In this document: in pieces, positions 49,638 through 58,901 of the stretch
Layout of the letters: each line of letters begins with the position of its first letter
Numbering within the stretch: the stretch's first letter is position 1
Origin: CAYVQE01 sp964454005
GTDB taxonomy: Bacteria; Myxococcota; B64-G9
DNA: 64,000 bases
NCBI GenBank assembly: GCA_964454005.1
Contig: CAYVQE010000009.1
Coordinates: 1 to 64,000 of the forward strand
Direction of reading: 5' to 3'
Notes under the pieces: model-generated
Seen by the model: the letters and a program-made list of their open reading frames with translations, nothing else
Database searches by the model: none
Told to the model about the DNA's origin: nothing
Made by a program: the position numbers and the translations under genes

Positions 49638-51188
49638 ATGGATCCGTCAGAACTCGCAACTACCCTTCATCCTTTGGAAATTCGGGTTCTGGAGGCGCTG
49701 GACGACGACGCCCGGTTCGATGATCGCTCGTTCGCCGCCGCCGGGGTCAGCCCGGCCCAGCTGCGCACCGTGATCGAGTGGCAGCTGGCCAAGGGGTGTA
49801 TGCGTCTGGTCGACACCAGCGAGCTGCAGTGGGTCGAGCTGACCGAGACCGGGCAACAATACCGCCAGGGCACGCCGGAGCAGCAGTTGGTCGAGCGGGT
49901 GCGCCAGGCGGGCGCCCTGCCCGTGCCCGAGTTGATGCGGACCGGCGATCTGAGCCAGGCCGAGGCCGGCACCGCGCTGGGCGCGTTGAAGAAGGCCGGG
50001 GTGCTCAGCAGCGGCGCCGACAAGACCGTGGAGCTGGCTGCGGACGCCGATCTGGAACCGTTGGCCGCGGTGGGCCGCCTGATCGAGCGGGTGGCCGCCG
50101 CCGGGCGCATCCCGCTCGACGAGCTGGACCCCGAGGACCGGCAGCGGGTGGCCGACGGCAGCCGCAAGCGGGGCAAGGCCAAGGGGATCTTCCGCGTCCG
50201 CAGCGAACAGGTGCGCCAGCTCGAGCTGACCGAGCTCGGCCGGCAGGTGGGCCAGGCCGCCCGCGAGGCCGGTCGCAGCGGCGACGAGCTCAACCAGCTC
50301 ACGCCCGAGATGCTGGCCGACGGCAGCTGGCGCGGTCGGGCCTTTCGGCCCTACAACATGGACATCCGGCCGCCGCGGCGGGTGGCCGGCCGCCGCAACC
50401 CCTATCGCGAGTTTCTGGACTTCGTGCGCCGCAAGCTGACCAGCCTGGGCTTCGAGGAGATGCGCGGCTCGCTGGTGGAGCCGGAGTTCTGGAACAACGA
50501 CGCCCTGTTCATGCCCCAATTCCATTCGGCCCGCGACATCCACGACGCCTACTTCGTGGCCGAGCCCACCCGGGCGGCCGAGATCGAGGAGCCCTTCGCC
50601 TCGCGGGTGGCCGCGGCCCACACCGATGGTGGTGACACCGGCAGCCGGGGCTGGGGCTACAACTTCGACCGCGACATGACGCGGCGGTTGGTGCTGCGTT
50701 CGCAGGGCACGGTGTTGTCGGCCCGTTGGCTGCAACGGGCCGCGATACCGGGCAAGTACTTCGCCATCGCCCGTTGCTTCCGCTACGATCAGGTCGATGC
50801 CACCCACGCGCCGGACTTCTTCCAGTGCGAGGGCATCGTGCTCGGCGAGCAGATCGACTTCGTCACCCTGCTGGGCCTGCTGAAGCTGTTCGCCCGCGAG
50901 GTGGCCAAGGCCGAGGAGATCCACTTCGCCCCGGCCTACTTTCCGTTCACCGAGCCGTCGGTCGAGATCCACATGAAGCACCCCAAGCTCGGCTGGACCG
51001 AACTCGGCGGCGCCGGCATCTTCCGGCCCGAGGTCACCGGGCCGCAGGGGGTCGAGGTTCCGGTCATCGCCTGGGGTCTGGGGCTCGATCGGATGGCCAT
51101 GGTGGCCATGGGCATCGACGACATCCGCGACCTGTTCGCCGCCGACCTGAACAAGGTGCGCGGGACCCGGATCCGGATGCGCGACTGA
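49638..51188 (+). CDS. pheS: Phenylalanyl-tRNA synthetase alpha subunit, archaeal/eukaryotic type
   Basis: Catalytic subunit of the class II enzyme that charges tRNA-Phe; 516 aa. It has N-terminal winged-helix DNA-binding-like domains (residues 1-200, with AQLRTVIEWQLAKGCMRLVD and ALGALKKAGVLSS) as in archaeal and eukaryotic PheS, and unlike the coiled-coil arm of bacterial PheS. Class II motifs follow: FRYDQVDATHAPDFFQCEG (motif 2) and WTELGGAGIFRPEV to PVIAWGLGLDRMAMV (motif 3). The last two match the archaeal wording (GGAGIFRPEV, WGLGLDR), where bacterial PheS has GCGMVHP-type and FGMGIERL-type text. Followed 39 bases later by pheT. Confidence 0.9.
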   Translation: MDPSELATTLHPLEIRVLEALDDDARFDDRSFAAAGVSPAQLRTVIEWQLAKGCMRLVDTSELQWVELTETGQQYRQGTPEQQLVERVRQAGALPVPELMRTGDLSQAEAGTALGALKKAGVLSSGADKTVELAADADLEPLAAVGRLIERVAAAGRIPLDELDPEDRQRVADGSRKRGKAKGIFRVRSEQVRQLELTELGRQVGQAAREAGRSGDELNQLTPEMLADGSWRGRAFRPYNMDIRPPRRVAGRRNPYREFLDFVRRKLTSLGFEEMRGSLVEPEFWNNDALFMPQFHSARDIHDAYFVAEPTRAAEIEEPFASRVAAAHTDGGDTGSRGWGYNFDRDMTRRLVLRSQGTVLSARWLQRAAIPGKYFAIARCFRYDQVDATHAPDFFQCEGIVLGEQIDFVTLLGLLKLFAREVAKAEEIHFAPAYFPFTEPSVEIHMKHPKLGWTELGGAGIFRPEVTGPQGVEVPVIAWGLGLDRMAMVAMGIDDIRDLFAADLNKVRGTRIRMRD

Positions 51189-51227
51189 GCCCACCGGCGC
51201 CGGAGGACAAGCGAAGGGAAGCCGAAC

Positions 51228-52901
51228 ATGCCGACCATCACCGTCGACCCGCAGGACTTCCAGCAACTGCTCGGCTTCGAGCTGACGGCCGCCCAGCTCG
51301 AGGGCCACCTGGACCTGGTCAAGGGCGAACTCAAGGGCGAGGACGAGGACGGCCGCTGGCGCATCGAACTCAACGACACCAACCGGCCCGATCTGTGGTC
51401 GGCCGAGGGCATCGCTCGCCAGATCCGCTCGGCCATGGGGCGGCGCCGGGACTATCCCTTCTTCAGCGGTGAGCCGGTGGGCGCGATCCAGGTCGACGCC
51501 TCGGTGGCCCAGGTGCGGCCCTTCGCCGCGGCCTTCGTGGTGCGCGGGCTGGACGTGAACGAGCGCTCGCTGGAGCAGATCATCCAGACCCAGGAGAAGC
51601 TGGCCGAGAACTTCGGCCGGCGGCGCAAGGACGTAGCCATCGGCGTCTACAACGCCGATCGGATCCGCTTCCCCGTCCACTACCGGGCGGTCGAGCCGGA
51701 CAGCCACCGCTACGTGCCGCTGGGGCTGGAGGAAGAACTCAGCCTGGCCGCCATTCTCGAGCAGCATCCCAAGGGCCAGCAGTACGGCTGGATCCTGGAA
51801 GGCCAACCGCGGCTGCCGCTGCTGATCGACGACGCCGGCATGATTCTGTCGATGCCGCCGATCGTCAACTCGCGCGAGGTGGGCGAGGTGCACGCCGGCG
51901 ACTCGAACCTGTTCGTCGAGGCCACTGGGCCGGACCCGGTGGCGCTGGCCCTGGCGCTGAACATCATGGCCTGCGATCTGGCCGACCGCGGCGGGCGCAT
52001 CGAGCGTGTCTGCACCCGGCTGCCTTTCGGCTCGAGCCTGGGAAATGAGATCGAGGTGCCGCGGCTGCTCGCTTGCGAACTCGCGATTCCGCTGAGCGAG
52101 TTCTCGCGGTTGCTGGGCGTGTCGGTCACCGCGGTCGAGGTGAACAACGTGCTCGAGCGCTACGGCTGCGAGGTGCGCATCGACGCCGATCGGGTTCGGG
52201 TGCAGCCGCCGCCGACCCGGGCCGACTACCTGCATCCGGTCGACGTGGTCGAGGACTTCGCCATCGCCCGCGGCTACGACACCTTCGAGCCGCAGCTGCC
52301 GCGTGAGTTCACCACCGGCCGTTCGGCCGCCATCAGCGTGCTGGAGGACAAGGCCCGCGACGTGATGATCGGATTGGGCTACGAGGAGCTGATCTCCAAC
52401 ATCCTGTGCGCGCGCCCGGCGCTGCGCGAGCGGATGAACCTGCCGCCCGAGCAACCGCTGGTCGAGGTGGCCAACGTCATGAACGAGAATTACTCGGCGC
52501 TGCGCGACGCCGTGCTGCCCTCGCTGCTGCAGGCCGAGGCCCGCTCGGCCACCGCCGCCTATCCCCACCGGCTGTTCGAGTCGGGCGACGTGGCCGTATT
52601 CGACCGGCAGGCCAACTGCGGTTCCCAGACCCGCATGCACCTGGCCGGCCTTATCGCCCACCGCGAGGCCAACCTGTCCGAGATCCACGCCGACCTGGAC
52701 TACCTGCTGGTCATGCTGGGGCTGGACTGGGAACTCAGCGAGCAGGCCTGCCCCACCTTTCTTCCCGGCCGCTGCGCCCGGCTGCGCAGCGACGGCCGCG
52801 AGGTGGGCTGGCTGGGCGAGATCCACCCCGAGGTGCTGTCGCGCTGGGAGATCGGCGTGCCCGCGGCCGCCTTCGAGCTGGCGCTGGATGCGCTGGAGTG
52901 A
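51228..52901 (+). CDS. pheT: Phenylalanyl-tRNA synthetase beta subunit, archaeal/eukaryotic type
   Basis: Partner of pheS in the alpha2-beta2 enzyme. At 557 aa it is much shorter than the roughly 800 aa of usual bacterial PheT and lacks the N-terminal EMAP/tRNA-binding and C-terminal anticodon-binding domains of that form. The opening MPTITVDPQDFQQLLGFEL and IELNDTNRPDLWSAEGIARQ is the archaeal/eukaryotic style. B3/B4 and B5 segments follow (GILEGQPRLPLLIDDAGMI-like region near 205-225, EVNNVLERYGCEV, YDTFEPQLPREF), then the catalytic-like core with NVMNENYSALRDAVLPSLL and LFESGDVAVFD. Start ATG has AAGCGAAGGGAAG upstream. Confidence 0.9.
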   Translation: MPTITVDPQDFQQLLGFELTAAQLEGHLDLVKGELKGEDEDGRWRIELNDTNRPDLWSAEGIARQIRSAMGRRRDYPFFSGEPVGAIQVDASVAQVRPFAAAFVVRGLDVNERSLEQIIQTQEKLAENFGRRRKDVAIGVYNADRIRFPVHYRAVEPDSHRYVPLGLEEELSLAAILEQHPKGQQYGWILEGQPRLPLLIDDAGMILSMPPIVNSREVGEVHAGDSNLFVEATGPDPVALALALNIMACDLADRGGRIERVCTRLPFGSSLGNEIEVPRLLACELAIPLSEFSRLLGVSVTAVEVNNVLERYGCEVRIDADRVRVQPPPTRADYLHPVDVVEDFAIARGYDTFEPQLPREFTTGRSAAISVLEDKARDVMIGLGYEELISNILCARPALRERMNLPPEQPLVEVANVMNENYSALRDAVLPSLLQAEARSATAAYPHRLFESGDVAVFDRQANCGSQTRMHLAGLIAHREANLSEIHADLDYLLVMLGLDWELSEQACPTFLPGRCARLRSDGREVGWLGEIHPEVLSRWEIGVPAAAFELALDALE

Positions 52902-52908
52902 GCCGGCC

Positions 52909-55434
52909 ATGGGCGAGCAGGCCGAACACGACGAACGCGCCGAGCGGTTCGGACCGCTGGCGGCGGCGGTCCAGGCCCACCATCCGAGCTCGGCGGTGCT
53001 CCACGAGGCGCGCGCGCTGGACCGCGAACTCGAGCGCGACCGGCCGGCCTGGAGCGCATTGCTGCACGGCATCGAATCCTTCATCGGCCACTACGCCTCG
53101 GTCTTGCTGCACGAGCCGGCGGCGCTGGGCGCGTTGGGCGCCGGCTGTCTGTCCGCGGTGCAGCGGGCGCCGGTGGTGGTGCTGCGCATCCGGGCCGCCT
53201 CGGCTTTGATCGGCCTGCTGAACGCGGTCGCCACCGAGGTCGAGCGGGAAGGCATCGATCGGGTCGACCCGGCGGTGCCGGAACGCATGCGCTCGCTGCT
53301 GGCGGCCCTGGCCGCCGAACGGCCGCTGCCCTTCGACCGCGGTCTGCTGGTGGCCCCGATGCTCGAGCTGGGCCAGCAGCTTGTGATGATGGCCGACGAG
53401 GGCCGGCCGCCGACGCTGTGGTTTGCCTTGGTCGATGAGCTGAACAAGCTGCTGCTGGCCATCACCCGGCAGCGGCTCCAGGGCGAGCCGCGCTACGATG
53501 GCCGCTGGGACGGGGGCGAGACCGCGCGGGCATTGGCCGTCGACCGGCTGGAGCCGGTGCGCGCCGAGCGCATCGAGCGGGACCTGCAGTGGCTCGGCGA
53601 GCTGGTTGCGGCCGCCGCTGGCGGGCGCAGCAGCTCGGAGGTCTTCCTCGATCTGTCGGCCTACGACGCCCGCGACGAGCGCCAGCGCTGCTGGCAGAGC
53701 TGGCTCGAGGCGGTGGCCGCCCAGGCCGCGGCCGGGGCCATCGAGCCGGCCGCATTGCGGGCTCTGTGCGCCGGCATGGCCGACTGGATCCGGACGGTCT
53801 CGGACCGCGCCTTCCTGGCCTCGTTGGCCGGGTCCCTGGTCGAGCGGCTGCCGGCTGTGCTGGATCACGTCGGCGCCGAGGGGCTGGAGGCGGCCTGCGC
53901 CATGCTGGGTCCGGCCCTGGTGGGCCGGCTGGAGCAGGAGACGGGCACCGGTCGCATCGATCGGGCGCTGGAGATGCTGCGCCGGCTGGGCGCGCTGCTG
54001 ATCGAGCGCTCCATAGAACCGCAGCGGGCCCTGCCGGCCGAGACGCTCGAGCTGGCCTTGCGCCTGCGCAGCGGGCCGGTGGTGGGCCAGCCGGTCGCGA
54101 CCGCCGACGTGGTCTGGCGGCTGGGCTTGCTGCCGCGGCTGGCCGAGGGCGATGCCCGCCGGCTGTTGCTGGGCCTGGTGGCCGGCTTCGGTCTGGAGCA
54201 GATCCGGCTCGACGCCGAGCCCGGCATCGAGTCCGGCGCCGGTACACCGGTCGAGCAGTCGCGGCGCCTGGTCGACGCCGTGGCCGGTCTGCTCGGCCGC
54301 GCCTGGCCGGCGGCCCTGATCCTGCCGCTGCGGGCGGTGCTGCGGCTGGCGCCGGTGTCGCCGGTGGAGCTGGGCGGTGCGTCCTGCCGGGCCACCCTGG
54401 TCGGGCTGGCGCCCGGCGAGCCGCGGGCCGGTTTTCTCTACGATCTGAAGGAACGCCTCCTGGATCGCCCCGGACCGGGCAACCTGCAGGACGTAGAGCG
54501 GGTGCTCGGCTTCTGGCTGGATGGCCGGGTCGAGCGGCTCGACGGCCTGGCCGGTCCCGACAGCCTGGCCGCGCTGGCCAACACCGAGCAGCGCGATGCC
54601 CAGATCGGGCGCTTGCTGGCCAACCTGGCCGCGCACGCGCCGGTCGACGACAAGCAGGGCGTGCGCTGGTTGGCGCGGTTGCCCGAACCCTACTACGAGG
54701 CGGACAACCTGGCCAAGGTGGCCGGCTTCGAGGGCCTCGACGGCGACGCGCTGGCGGTGCTGACCCACGTGCTGTGCCTCTACCGCACCCTGGACGGCAA
54801 GCTGCGCCGGGGAGCCGGGCCGCGGCTGAACGACCGCAGCCGCGGTGCGCTGCTGGAGCGCGTCGATGCCTTGCTGGAGCAGCGGCGCCGCGAGACGGCC
54901 ATGCTGTTCGAGCCCGGCGGCCTCGACGGGCTGAGCAAGTTCGAGCGGCTGGAGCGCTTCCAGGCCGAGGGCGGGCTGGTCGCCGAGATCGAGGCCGTCT
55001 TCGAGGAGCTGATCGGGCGCCAGCAGGCCCGGCTCGAAGCGGGCGAACGGCCCGATCCAGCTCCGCTGATCGGCCGGCTGCTGGCCCACGCCGAGCTGAG
55101 CGGCCTGCTGCCCGACGACGCGGTCGAGCTGGCCGGCAGCCTGCTGGCCAGCGACGAACGCATCCCGGTGCTGCGGCGGCTGGCGGCGACCTGGCGCGAG
55201 TTGCGCTCGGGCCTGGAGGCCGATCTGGCCCCGGCGGTGCTCGATTCGCTGCAGCGGCTGCGGCACAACCCGCTGGCCGAGCCGCACCCCACCTTCGCCC
55301 GCTGGCTGGCCACCCGCGGCGACGCCCCCGAGCAGCAGGCGGCCGCCGAGCTGACCGGCCTGCTGGTCGACGAGCTGCTGGCCGGCGATGGCGGCGGCCT
55401 GATGCTCCAGGGGTTGCTCGAGAGTTGGGCCTGA
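52909..55434 (+). CDS. Large helical protein of unknown function, downstream of pheT
   Basis: An 841-aa soluble protein that I do not recognise, without signal peptide, membrane helix or known motif. The composition is Ala/Leu/Arg/Glu-rich and the pattern is helical throughout, for example AVLHEARALDRELERDRPAW, ALRALCAGMADWIRTVSD, LARLPEPYYEADNLAKVAG and SKFERLERFQAEGGLVAEI. It might be an alpha-solenoid. ATG 52909 lies seven bases after the pheT stop, preceded by GAGTGAGCC, so it is probably translated from the pheST message. No functional link to PheRS is shown. A convergent lipoprotein gene starts 18 bases beyond its stop. Confidence 0.6.
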   Translation: MGEQAEHDERAERFGPLAAAVQAHHPSSAVLHEARALDRELERDRPAWSALLHGIESFIGHYASVLLHEPAALGALGAGCLSAVQRAPVVVLRIRAASALIGLLNAVATEVEREGIDRVDPAVPERMRSLLAALAAERPLPFDRGLLVAPMLELGQQLVMMADEGRPPTLWFALVDELNKLLLAITRQRLQGEPRYDGRWDGGETARALAVDRLEPVRAERIERDLQWLGELVAAAAGGRSSSEVFLDLSAYDARDERQRCWQSWLEAVAAQAAAGAIEPAALRALCAGMADWIRTVSDRAFLASLAGSLVERLPAVLDHVGAEGLEAACAMLGPALVGRLEQETGTGRIDRALEMLRRLGALLIERSIEPQRALPAETLELALRLRSGPVVGQPVATADVVWRLGLLPRLAEGDARRLLLGLVAGFGLEQIRLDAEPGIESGAGTPVEQSRRLVDAVAGLLGRAWPAALILPLRAVLRLAPVSPVELGGASCRATLVGLAPGEPRAGFLYDLKERLLDRPGPGNLQDVERVLGFWLDGRVERLDGLAGPDSLAALANTEQRDAQIGRLLANLAAHAPVDDKQGVRWLARLPEPYYEADNLAKVAGFEGLDGDALAVLTHVLCLYRTLDGKLRRGAGPRLNDRSRGALLERVDALLEQRRRETAMLFEPGGLDGLSKFERLERFQAEGGLVAEIEAVFEELIGRQQARLEAGERPDPAPLIGRLLAHAELSGLLPDDAVELAGSLLASDERIPVLRRLAATWRELRSGLEADLAPAVLDSLQRLRHNPLAEPHPTFARWLATRGDAPEQQAAAELTGLLVDELLAGDGGGLMLQGLLESWA

Positions 55435-55452
55435 GGGGGCGGGGGCTTCGGC

Positions 55453-56151
55453 TCAGTCAGCGCAGCCCAGCGCGCAGACGCCGCCGCAGCAGGTCCAGCC
55501 CGCCCCTTCCGCATCCCGGCAGTCGGGACGATCGCCGCCGCACAGCCCGCTGCAGGTCGCCCCGTCGCAGAAGGCCCCAGCTGGACAGTCGCCGTCGTCG
55601 CTGCAGGCCTGCTCGGCCTGGCACTCGAAGCCCAGACACCAGCGCGGGCCCACGCAGCGCGCGTCGTCGGCGCACAGCATGCCGCAGTCGCCCAGGTGGG
55701 CGTAGAGGGCGACCCGCTTCTTCTCGCCCTTTTCGGCGACGATGCCACCGGTCACTCCGCAGGCGTCGACCGCAGGCCGGCCGACCTCGTCTTCGACCAG
55801 GCTGGCCACTTGCAGCAGGTAGGGGTCGGCGGCGCCGGCGTTGGGCTTGACGTCGAGCAGCAGGAAGCGCCGCTCGGTCAGCGGATCGCGCTCCAGCGCA
55901 TCCCAGGCCGACTCCACCGCGGCCGCCGGCTGGTAGTCGGCGCCGGCGCTGTCCAGCGCCGAGGCGCGCACCACCTCGGCCCGCACCCACTGCGGCGGGT
56001 TGTCGGGGGTGAAGCCGCGCAGCGCCCCCGACCCGGCCTCGATCATCCGCACCCGCACGGCGATGGCGGTCGAATCGACCGGCCCGCAAGCGGCGGCGGC
56101 CAGCAGCAGCAGCCAGAGAGTGGATCCGATACGTTGCATCATCTCCAGCAT
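55453..56151 (-). CDS. Cys-rich lipoprotein, unknown function
   Basis: A predicted lipoprotein of about 232 aa. The signal peptide (STLWLLLLAAAACG) supplies a lipobox cysteine near residue 22. The first part is beta-rich (AIAVRVRMIEAGSGALRG, RRFLLLDVKPN); the last 70 residues carry the Cys-rich repeats (CGMLCADDARCVG, CQAEQACSDDGDCPAGAFC, CSGLCGGDRPDC, CCGGVCALGC). Several starts are possible: ATG 56151 is used, with further in-frame ATGs at 56142 and 56139 and a longer one at 56175. No Shine-Dalgarno decides between them. Confidence 0.65.
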   Translation of the reverse strand: MLEMMQRIGSTLWLLLLAAAACGPVDSTAIAVRVRMIEAGSGALRGFTPDNPPQWVRAEVVRASALDSAGADYQPAAAVESAWDALERDPLTERRFLLLDVKPNAGAADPYLLQVASLVEDEVGRPAVDACGVTGGIVAEKGEKKRVALYAHLGDCGMLCADDARCVGPRWCLGFECQAEQACSDDGDCPAGAFCDGATCSGLCGGDRPDCRDAEGAGWTCCGGVCALGCAD

Positions 56152-56260
56152 AGAAGGCGACTCGAAGCCGGTCAACTATGGGACCGGGCGTTCAGGCGCC
56201 GGACGGTTCGCGTGGCCGCGCAGCAAGGGAACCCGGCCGGCCGGGCGGTGTCCAAGCTCC

Positions 56261-57439
56261 ATGCTGCAGCGCTCCGAAATGCCCCCGCTGGCCATCGCCC
56301 TGGGGCTGGTCTTGCTGCTGGGCAGCGGCCTGGACCGGCTGCTGGCCGGCTCGGAGCGCAGCAGCTACCCGGTGGTGGGGCTGGATGTGGTCGATGGCGT
56401 CGATCGCGCCTACCGCGGGCGTTATGACCAGGATCCGCGTTTTTACGAACTCTTGGACCGCATGCCGGCCATGCGTTCTCAGGCCCTGGCCACCGCCTGC
56501 CGGGCCACCGGCCTGCGGCCTGTCCAGGCCGATGCCTACGTGGTGCGCTTCAAGGAGACCTACCCGGGCGCGAGCTTCGGTGCCTCCAGCCAGCCGGTGC
56601 GGGCAGAGCAGGGGGTCCGGGTGCTGGTCACGGTCTCGGCCCGGCAGTTCGTGCTCGGGGTGATCGACCGCGAGGCGACGCTGGCCCACGAGTTCATCCA
56701 CGGGCTGATGCGCGAGCACATGGGCTCGGGCGCCTATCGGGCGCTGCCGGTCTGGCTGCGCGAGGGCATCGCCGTGTGGGGCTCCGGACAGCTGGCCGAG
56801 CGCTGTCGCAACGCGATCGCCGCCGCCTTCTTGCAGCGCCGCGATCCGCGGGCCGTGGTGGAGGCCTTCGCGGCGCCCACCGGTCCGGCGGACAGCTACC
56901 TGCGCGACGCGCTGCTGTTCGAGTACATCAGCCGGACCTACGGTGCCGGGGCGGTGCGCGCATTGGTGGCGCGATTGCTGGCCGGTGACGATCCCCGGCG
57001 GGCCTTTTCGCGGATCAGCGGCACCAGCTGGTATGCGCTGCGCGGCCGCAGCGAGCGCTTCGTCCGCGATTATGTCCAGCAGCTGGTGGCCGACAGCGGC
57101 CTGGCCGCACTGCAGGCCGCTCGGCGCCTGTACACCCTGGGAGAGCGGGAGCGGGCCTTGCGGCTGCTGGAGTGGGCGGTGGTGGCCCACGCCGGTTCCA
57201 TCCTGGAAGCCCAGGGATGGTACTGGATCGGACGCTGGCGCAGCGAGCTGGGCCGACCGCTGGCAGCCGCGACCGCCTTCGTCACCGTACTGCGCCGGTT
57301 CCCCGGACACCTGGGTCTGTGCAACGACAGCCGCCGGCGACTGGCGGACTGCGCGCTACAGCTGACCGCGGCCGAGGCGCTGGCCGGTTGGACCGCCTTG
57401 ACCCGGAACGCTGCGGCCGGTACAGTCGCTGCTCGATGA
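56261..57439 (+). CDS. Peptidase MA-like zincin, membrane-anchored or secreted
   Basis: A 392-aa protein with an N-terminal hydrophobic segment (LAIALGLVLLLGSGL, signal peptide or anchor). Residues 143-147 are HEFIH in EATLAHEFIHGLMREH, and the downstream PVWLREGIAVWGSG supplies the likely third glutamate ligand. This HExxH...E layout is typical of peptidase-MA/gluzincin-like enzymes. The C-terminal 120 residues look like TPR/Sel1-type helices (RLYTLGERERALRLLEWAV, LEAQGWYWIGRWRSELG). The exact substrate is unknown. Its stop overlaps the following HAD start (ATGA), so the pair is coupled. ATG 56261 is preferred over an upstream open frame antisense to the lipoprotein. Confidence 0.7.
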   Translation: MLQRSEMPPLAIALGLVLLLGSGLDRLLAGSERSSYPVVGLDVVDGVDRAYRGRYDQDPRFYELLDRMPAMRSQALATACRATGLRPVQADAYVVRFKETYPGASFGASSQPVRAEQGVRVLVTVSARQFVLGVIDREATLAHEFIHGLMREHMGSGAYRALPVWLREGIAVWGSGQLAERCRNAIAAAFLQRRDPRAVVEAFAAPTGPADSYLRDALLFEYISRTYGAGAVRALVARLLAGDDPRRAFSRISGTSWYALRGRSERFVRDYVQQLVADSGLAALQAARRLYTLGERERALRLLEWAVVAHAGSILEAQGWYWIGRWRSELGRPLAAATAFVTVLRRFPGHLGLCNDSRRRLADCALQLTAAEALAGWTALTRNAAAGTVAAR

Positions 57440-58143
57440 CCCTATCGCAGCTTTCCCGCCCGACCCTTTTTCTGTTCGACATTGACGGCACCCTGCTGCT
57501 CAGCGGCGGTGCCGGCAGCCGGGCGCTGGAAATGGCCTTTGCCGAGGTGTTCGGCATCCAGGACGCCATGGCCCGGGTGCGCTGCGACGGCAAGACCGAT
57601 CCGCTGATCGCCCGCGAGGTGCTCGGCCCGCACGGGCTGGACAGCGCCGCCAACATCCAGCGACTGCTGGACTGCTACCTTGTCCACCTCGAGGCCTGTC
57701 TGGCCGAGGCGGTCGGCTACCGCATCTTCCCCGGGGTGGACGAGAGCCTGGCCCTGCTGGCCGGCCGCGGTCTGCCCTGCGGCCTGGCCACCGGCAACGT
57801 CGAGCCCGGGGCCCGGGCCAAGCTGGCCCGCGGCCGGCTGGAGCAACACTTCCGCTTCGGCGGCTACGGCTCGGACGCCGAGGATCGGGCCGAGCTGGTG
57901 CGGCTGGCGGCCGAGCGCGGCCGGCGGCTGATCGACGACCCGGCCGCGCCGGCGGTGGTCATCGGTGACACCCCGCGCGACGTGGCCGCCGCCCACCAGG
58001 CCGGCCTGCCGGCGGTGGCGGTGGCGGCGGCCAACTACGACCGGGCCGCGCTCGAGGCCGCCGGCGCCGAGCTGGTGCTCGACGACCTGCACCACCCCGA
58101 GCGCTGGGTAGCGCGGGTTTTGGGGACGGTTTCAACTTTTTGA
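57436..58143 (+). CDS. HAD-family hydrolase (phosphoglycolate-phosphatase-like)
   Basis: A 235-aa haloacid-dehalogenase superfamily phosphatase. Motif I is FLFDIDGTLLLSGG with both aspartates, motif II is in CGLATGNVEPGARAKL, and motif IV is VIGDTPRDVAAA. A four-helix cap (about residues 25-95) places it in the phosphoglycolate phosphatase-like/beta-PGM group. The substrate is not determinable. The start overlaps the peptidase stop by 4 bases. A convergent second HAD gene begins only 23 bases downstream. Confidence 0.88.
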   Translation: MTLSQLSRPTLFLFDIDGTLLLSGGAGSRALEMAFAEVFGIQDAMARVRCDGKTDPLIAREVLGPHGLDSAANIQRLLDCYLVHLEACLAEAVGYRIFPGVDESLALLAGRGLPCGLATGNVEPGARAKLARGRLEQHFRFGGYGSDAEDRAELVRLAAERGRRLIDDPAAPAVVIGDTPRDVAAAHQAGLPAVAVAAANYDRAALEAAGAELVLDDLHHPERWVARVLGTVSTF

Positions 58144-58166
58144 CTTTTTGACTTAATCCCCTGTAT

Positions 58167-58901
58167 TTACATCCATTTTTGGCAGATCGGGATCAGCTCC
58201 TGCGGCCGCCGGACCACGGCGTCGGGCCGCGGTGGGCGTTCGGCCATGCGCTTGCCGTCGCCGAAGAAGTCCACCAGTACCGAGCGCATGCCGGCCAGAT
58301 TGGCCCCGGCCACGTCGGTGGCCAGCAGGTCGCCCACCATGACCGCCGCCGCCGGCGCCGCACCCAGCCCCTCGAGCGCCGGCGCGAACACCTCGGGCGC
58401 CGGCTTGCGCCGGCCCACCTCGCAGGAGACCACCAGCCGGTCGAACAGGCCCAGCAGCCGGCAGTCCTGCAGCGCCCGGCGCACCAGCCCGCCGCAGGTG
58501 GCGTTGGACACCACCGCCAGCTTCAGGCCCAGCTCGCGCAGGCCGTGCAGGGTCTCGGGGATGCCCAGAAAGACCGAGTAGCGCCGCTGCTCCGGGGCGA
58601 AGAAGGCATCCACCCCGCGCTGCAACAGCTCCGGCGCCGCCGCGTCCACACCCTGCAGCGCCAGCGCGGCGCGCAGCGAATCCACCGCCGGCGTGTCGGC
58701 ATGGACCCGCTCGGCCCGCAACAGCGCCTGGCGGCGCAAGAACAAAAAGTCCCGCCCCAGCCGCGGCCCGTCCAGCCCATCGAGCGCACCGGCCAGCGCC
58801 GCACCCAGCCCGGCCAGCTGCTCGGGCACCACCCGCGGCCAGTCGAGCCGGGTGGATATCAGGGTGTTGCCGAAGTCGAACAGAACCGCCTCGATCGCCA
58901 T
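58167..58901 (-). CDS. HAD-family hydrolase
   Basis: A 244-aa HAD-superfamily protein. The nucleophile motif reads EAVLFDFGNTLISTRLDW: the first aspartate is present but the second (+2) aspartate is glycine, as in DFGNT/DLGNV-type members, so catalysis may differ from classical phosphatases. Later motifs are intact: LAVVSNATCGGLV, RRKPAPEVFAPAL and VMVGDLLATDVAGAN. ATG 58901 was chosen because homology begins at MAIEAVLFDFG; the 75 upstream codons show no conservation-like pattern. It lies at the left edge of the lower-GC island. Confidence 0.83.
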   Translation of the reverse strand: MAIEAVLFDFGNTLISTRLDWPRVVPEQLAGLGAALAGALDGLDGPRLGRDFLFLRRQALLRAERVHADTPAVDSLRAALALQGVDAAAPELLQRGVDAFFAPEQRRYSVFLGIPETLHGLRELGLKLAVVSNATCGGLVRRALQDCRLLGLFDRLVVSCEVGRRKPAPEVFAPALEGLGAAPAAAVMVGDLLATDVAGANLAGMRSVLVDFFGDGKRMAERPPRPDAVVRRPQELIPICQKWM

